Below are positions 63,210 to 64,000 of a DNA stretch of 64,000 nucleotides, piece by piece. The notes under the pieces were generated by a model, which was not told the DNA's origin, did no database searches, and worked only from the letters and a program-made list of their open reading frames with translations. The position numbers and the translations under genes were made by a program. The stretch's first letter is position 1. Each line of letters starts with the position of its first letter. Where the stretch lies: NCBI GenBank assembly GCA_001917135.1, contig MNTT01000016.1, positions 285,586-349,585 of the forward strand, written 5' to 3'. This DNA comes from Acetobacter sp. 46_36 (GTDB taxonomy: Bacteria; Pseudomonadota; Alphaproteobacteria; RF32; CAG-239).

Positions 63210-64000
63210 TTACCGTTTTATCCGCGCTCCGTTTTTCGGAGTGCGGATATGATAACCGCGTTTGGAGGCAAACTCCGGGTTTGTTTCATCTTCGTAATAT
63301 GAGTAAATGATTATACGGGTTCTACCTTTATATATTTGCTCCTCTGGCGGGCGGATTTTCATAACATAAGTATTGTGTTCTTCTGTTCTTATACCATAGA
63401 CATCTTCCGGACTTTGCATTTCCAGCTGTTCTTTGTTCAACTGATGCGTGCAGCGCAACACCACCTCATCGGGCTCATTCTTCCACATTTCGCAGTCTTC
63501 ATGCCAAGTGGCACCGTGGCGGTTATCCATATCAAACGTCGTCGGGGTTATGGTTACGTCCCACAAATCGGTTTGTGACTCCATCTTGCCGTAAAACACG
63601 GGATTGACGAATGTTTCATCCCTTTCCGGGGTGCGGATAAGATAGCCGCGTTTGGAAGCAAACTCCGGGTTCGTTTCATCCTCGTAATAGGAATATATAA
63701 CTATAAATGTTCCATTATCCGGGTTTAGATATTTGGGCGGGCGGATTTTCATAACATAAGTATTGTGTTCTTCTGTTTTAGGATTTTTCGGTTTTCGCAT
63801 AGCTTGCATTTCCAGCTGTTCTTTGTTCAGCTGATGCGTGCAGCGCAACACCACCTCATCGGGCTCATTCTTCCACATCTCGCAGTCTTCATGCCAAGTG
63901 GCACCGTGGCGGTTATCCATATCAAACGTCGTCGGGGTTATGGTTACGTCCCACAGATCGGTTTGTGACTCCATCTTGCCGTAAAACACGGGATTGACGA
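63210..64000 (-). CDS. Protein of near-identical 130-residue repeats (5' end off the window)
   Basis: The frame is open to the right edge, at least 263 codons. Two copies of a 130-residue unit are seen, each with NPVFYGKMESQTDLWDVTIT, ATWHEDCEMWKNEPDEVVLRC and YYEDETNPEFASKRGY; a further upstream copy or start lies beyond the edge. Each unit has two conserved Cys. No family recognised; the strand-rich look suggests a beta domain. The stop is 4 bp from the convergent lysozyme stop. A cell-wall or lysozyme-binding role is only a guess. Confidence 0.6.
   Translation of the reverse strand, partial: VNPVFYGKMESQTDLWDVTITPTTFDMDNRHGATWHEDCEMWKNEPDEVVLRCTHQLNKEQLEMQAMRKPKNPKTEEHNTYVMKIRPPKYLNPDNGTFIVIYSYYEDETNPEFASKRGYLIRTPERDETFVNPVFYGKMESQTDLWDVTITPTTFDMDNRHGATWHEDCEMWKNEPDEVVLRCTHQLNKEQLEMQSPEDVYGIRTEEHNTYVMKIRPPEEQIYKGRTRIIIYSYYEDETNPEFASKRGYHIRTPKNGARIKR
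63413..64000. repeat. 390-bp direct repeat in coding DNA
   Basis: The stretch 63413-63610 recurs at about 63803-64000 with only a few differences, while the DNA between is more diverged. This points to a recent duplication or gene conversion. Confidence 0.85.

Noticed and set aside
63217..63246. Strong hairpin read as a terminator after the lysozyme gene
   Set aside because: The palindrome ATCCGCGCTCCG / CGGAGTGCGGAT lies in the coding end of the opposite gene and has no T run after it on the plus strand.

Overview
The window looks like a chromosomal segment of an alphaproteobacterium. Evidence: a ChpT-type histidine phosphotransferase (CtrA cell-cycle pathway); an F1 operon atpHAGDC without the Fo genes, downstream of priA; a single LolC/E-type permease next to LolD; and the block bamE / DUF177 / rpmF-plsX-fabH-ihfA-merR. 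Short proteins of unknown family, MORN-type repeat proteins and GT-C membrane glycosyltransferases suggest an uncultured, perhaps host-associated lineage, but that is inference. No rRNA gene is present and I see no complete prophage, IS element or CRISPR array.

Layout. 1-6324 (minus strand): a partial membrane glucosyltransferase, an iron alcohol dehydrogenase, an outer-membrane barrel protein, two squalene-synthase-like genes with eroded active sites, and trmFO. 6468-16877 (plus): an exported protein, chpT, priA, a beta-rich protein and the F1 ATP synthase operon. 17191-26661 (plus): a GT-C transferase, a PfkB-family protein lacking the catalytic Asp, a Mla/Pqi-type lipid transport operon, an orphan protein, and lolC-lolD. 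26820-40234: an orphan gene, rpsD, several hypotheticals, an EamA transporter, a eukaryotic-type phosphomannomutase, a nitroreductase, a 1.2-kb-residue MORN-type protein, cca and tRNA-Lys(CTT).

40235-45700 is an AT-rich island directly next to tRNA-Lys. It starts with a hairpin-rich 251-bp unit that duplicates the tRNA 3' end. It carries a minus-strand operon of a short peptide gene, a radical SAM/SPASM enzyme and a PEP-synthase-like phosphotransferase whose usual C-terminal barrel is replaced by an unfamiliar helical domain. I read this as a candidate uncharacterised RiPP (ribosomally made, modified peptide) pathway; it is the main novelty of the window. A GNAT acetyltransferase with its own promoter and terminator sits beside it.

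45783-64000: an APC permease, a coiled-coil protein, a frameshifted papain-like gene, a spermidine-synthase-like membrane protein, clpB, two GT-C proteins, the merR-ihfA-fabH-plsX-rpmF operon, DUF177, bamE, then a phage-type lysozyme facing a protein built of near-identical 130-residue repeats.

Two traits recur. Spacers between genes often hold short tandem repeats of 33-53 bp, some continuing from the 3' end of the gene upstream. Several orphan genes share strong TTGACA promoters and AT-rich leaders without a Shine-Dalgarno sequence.
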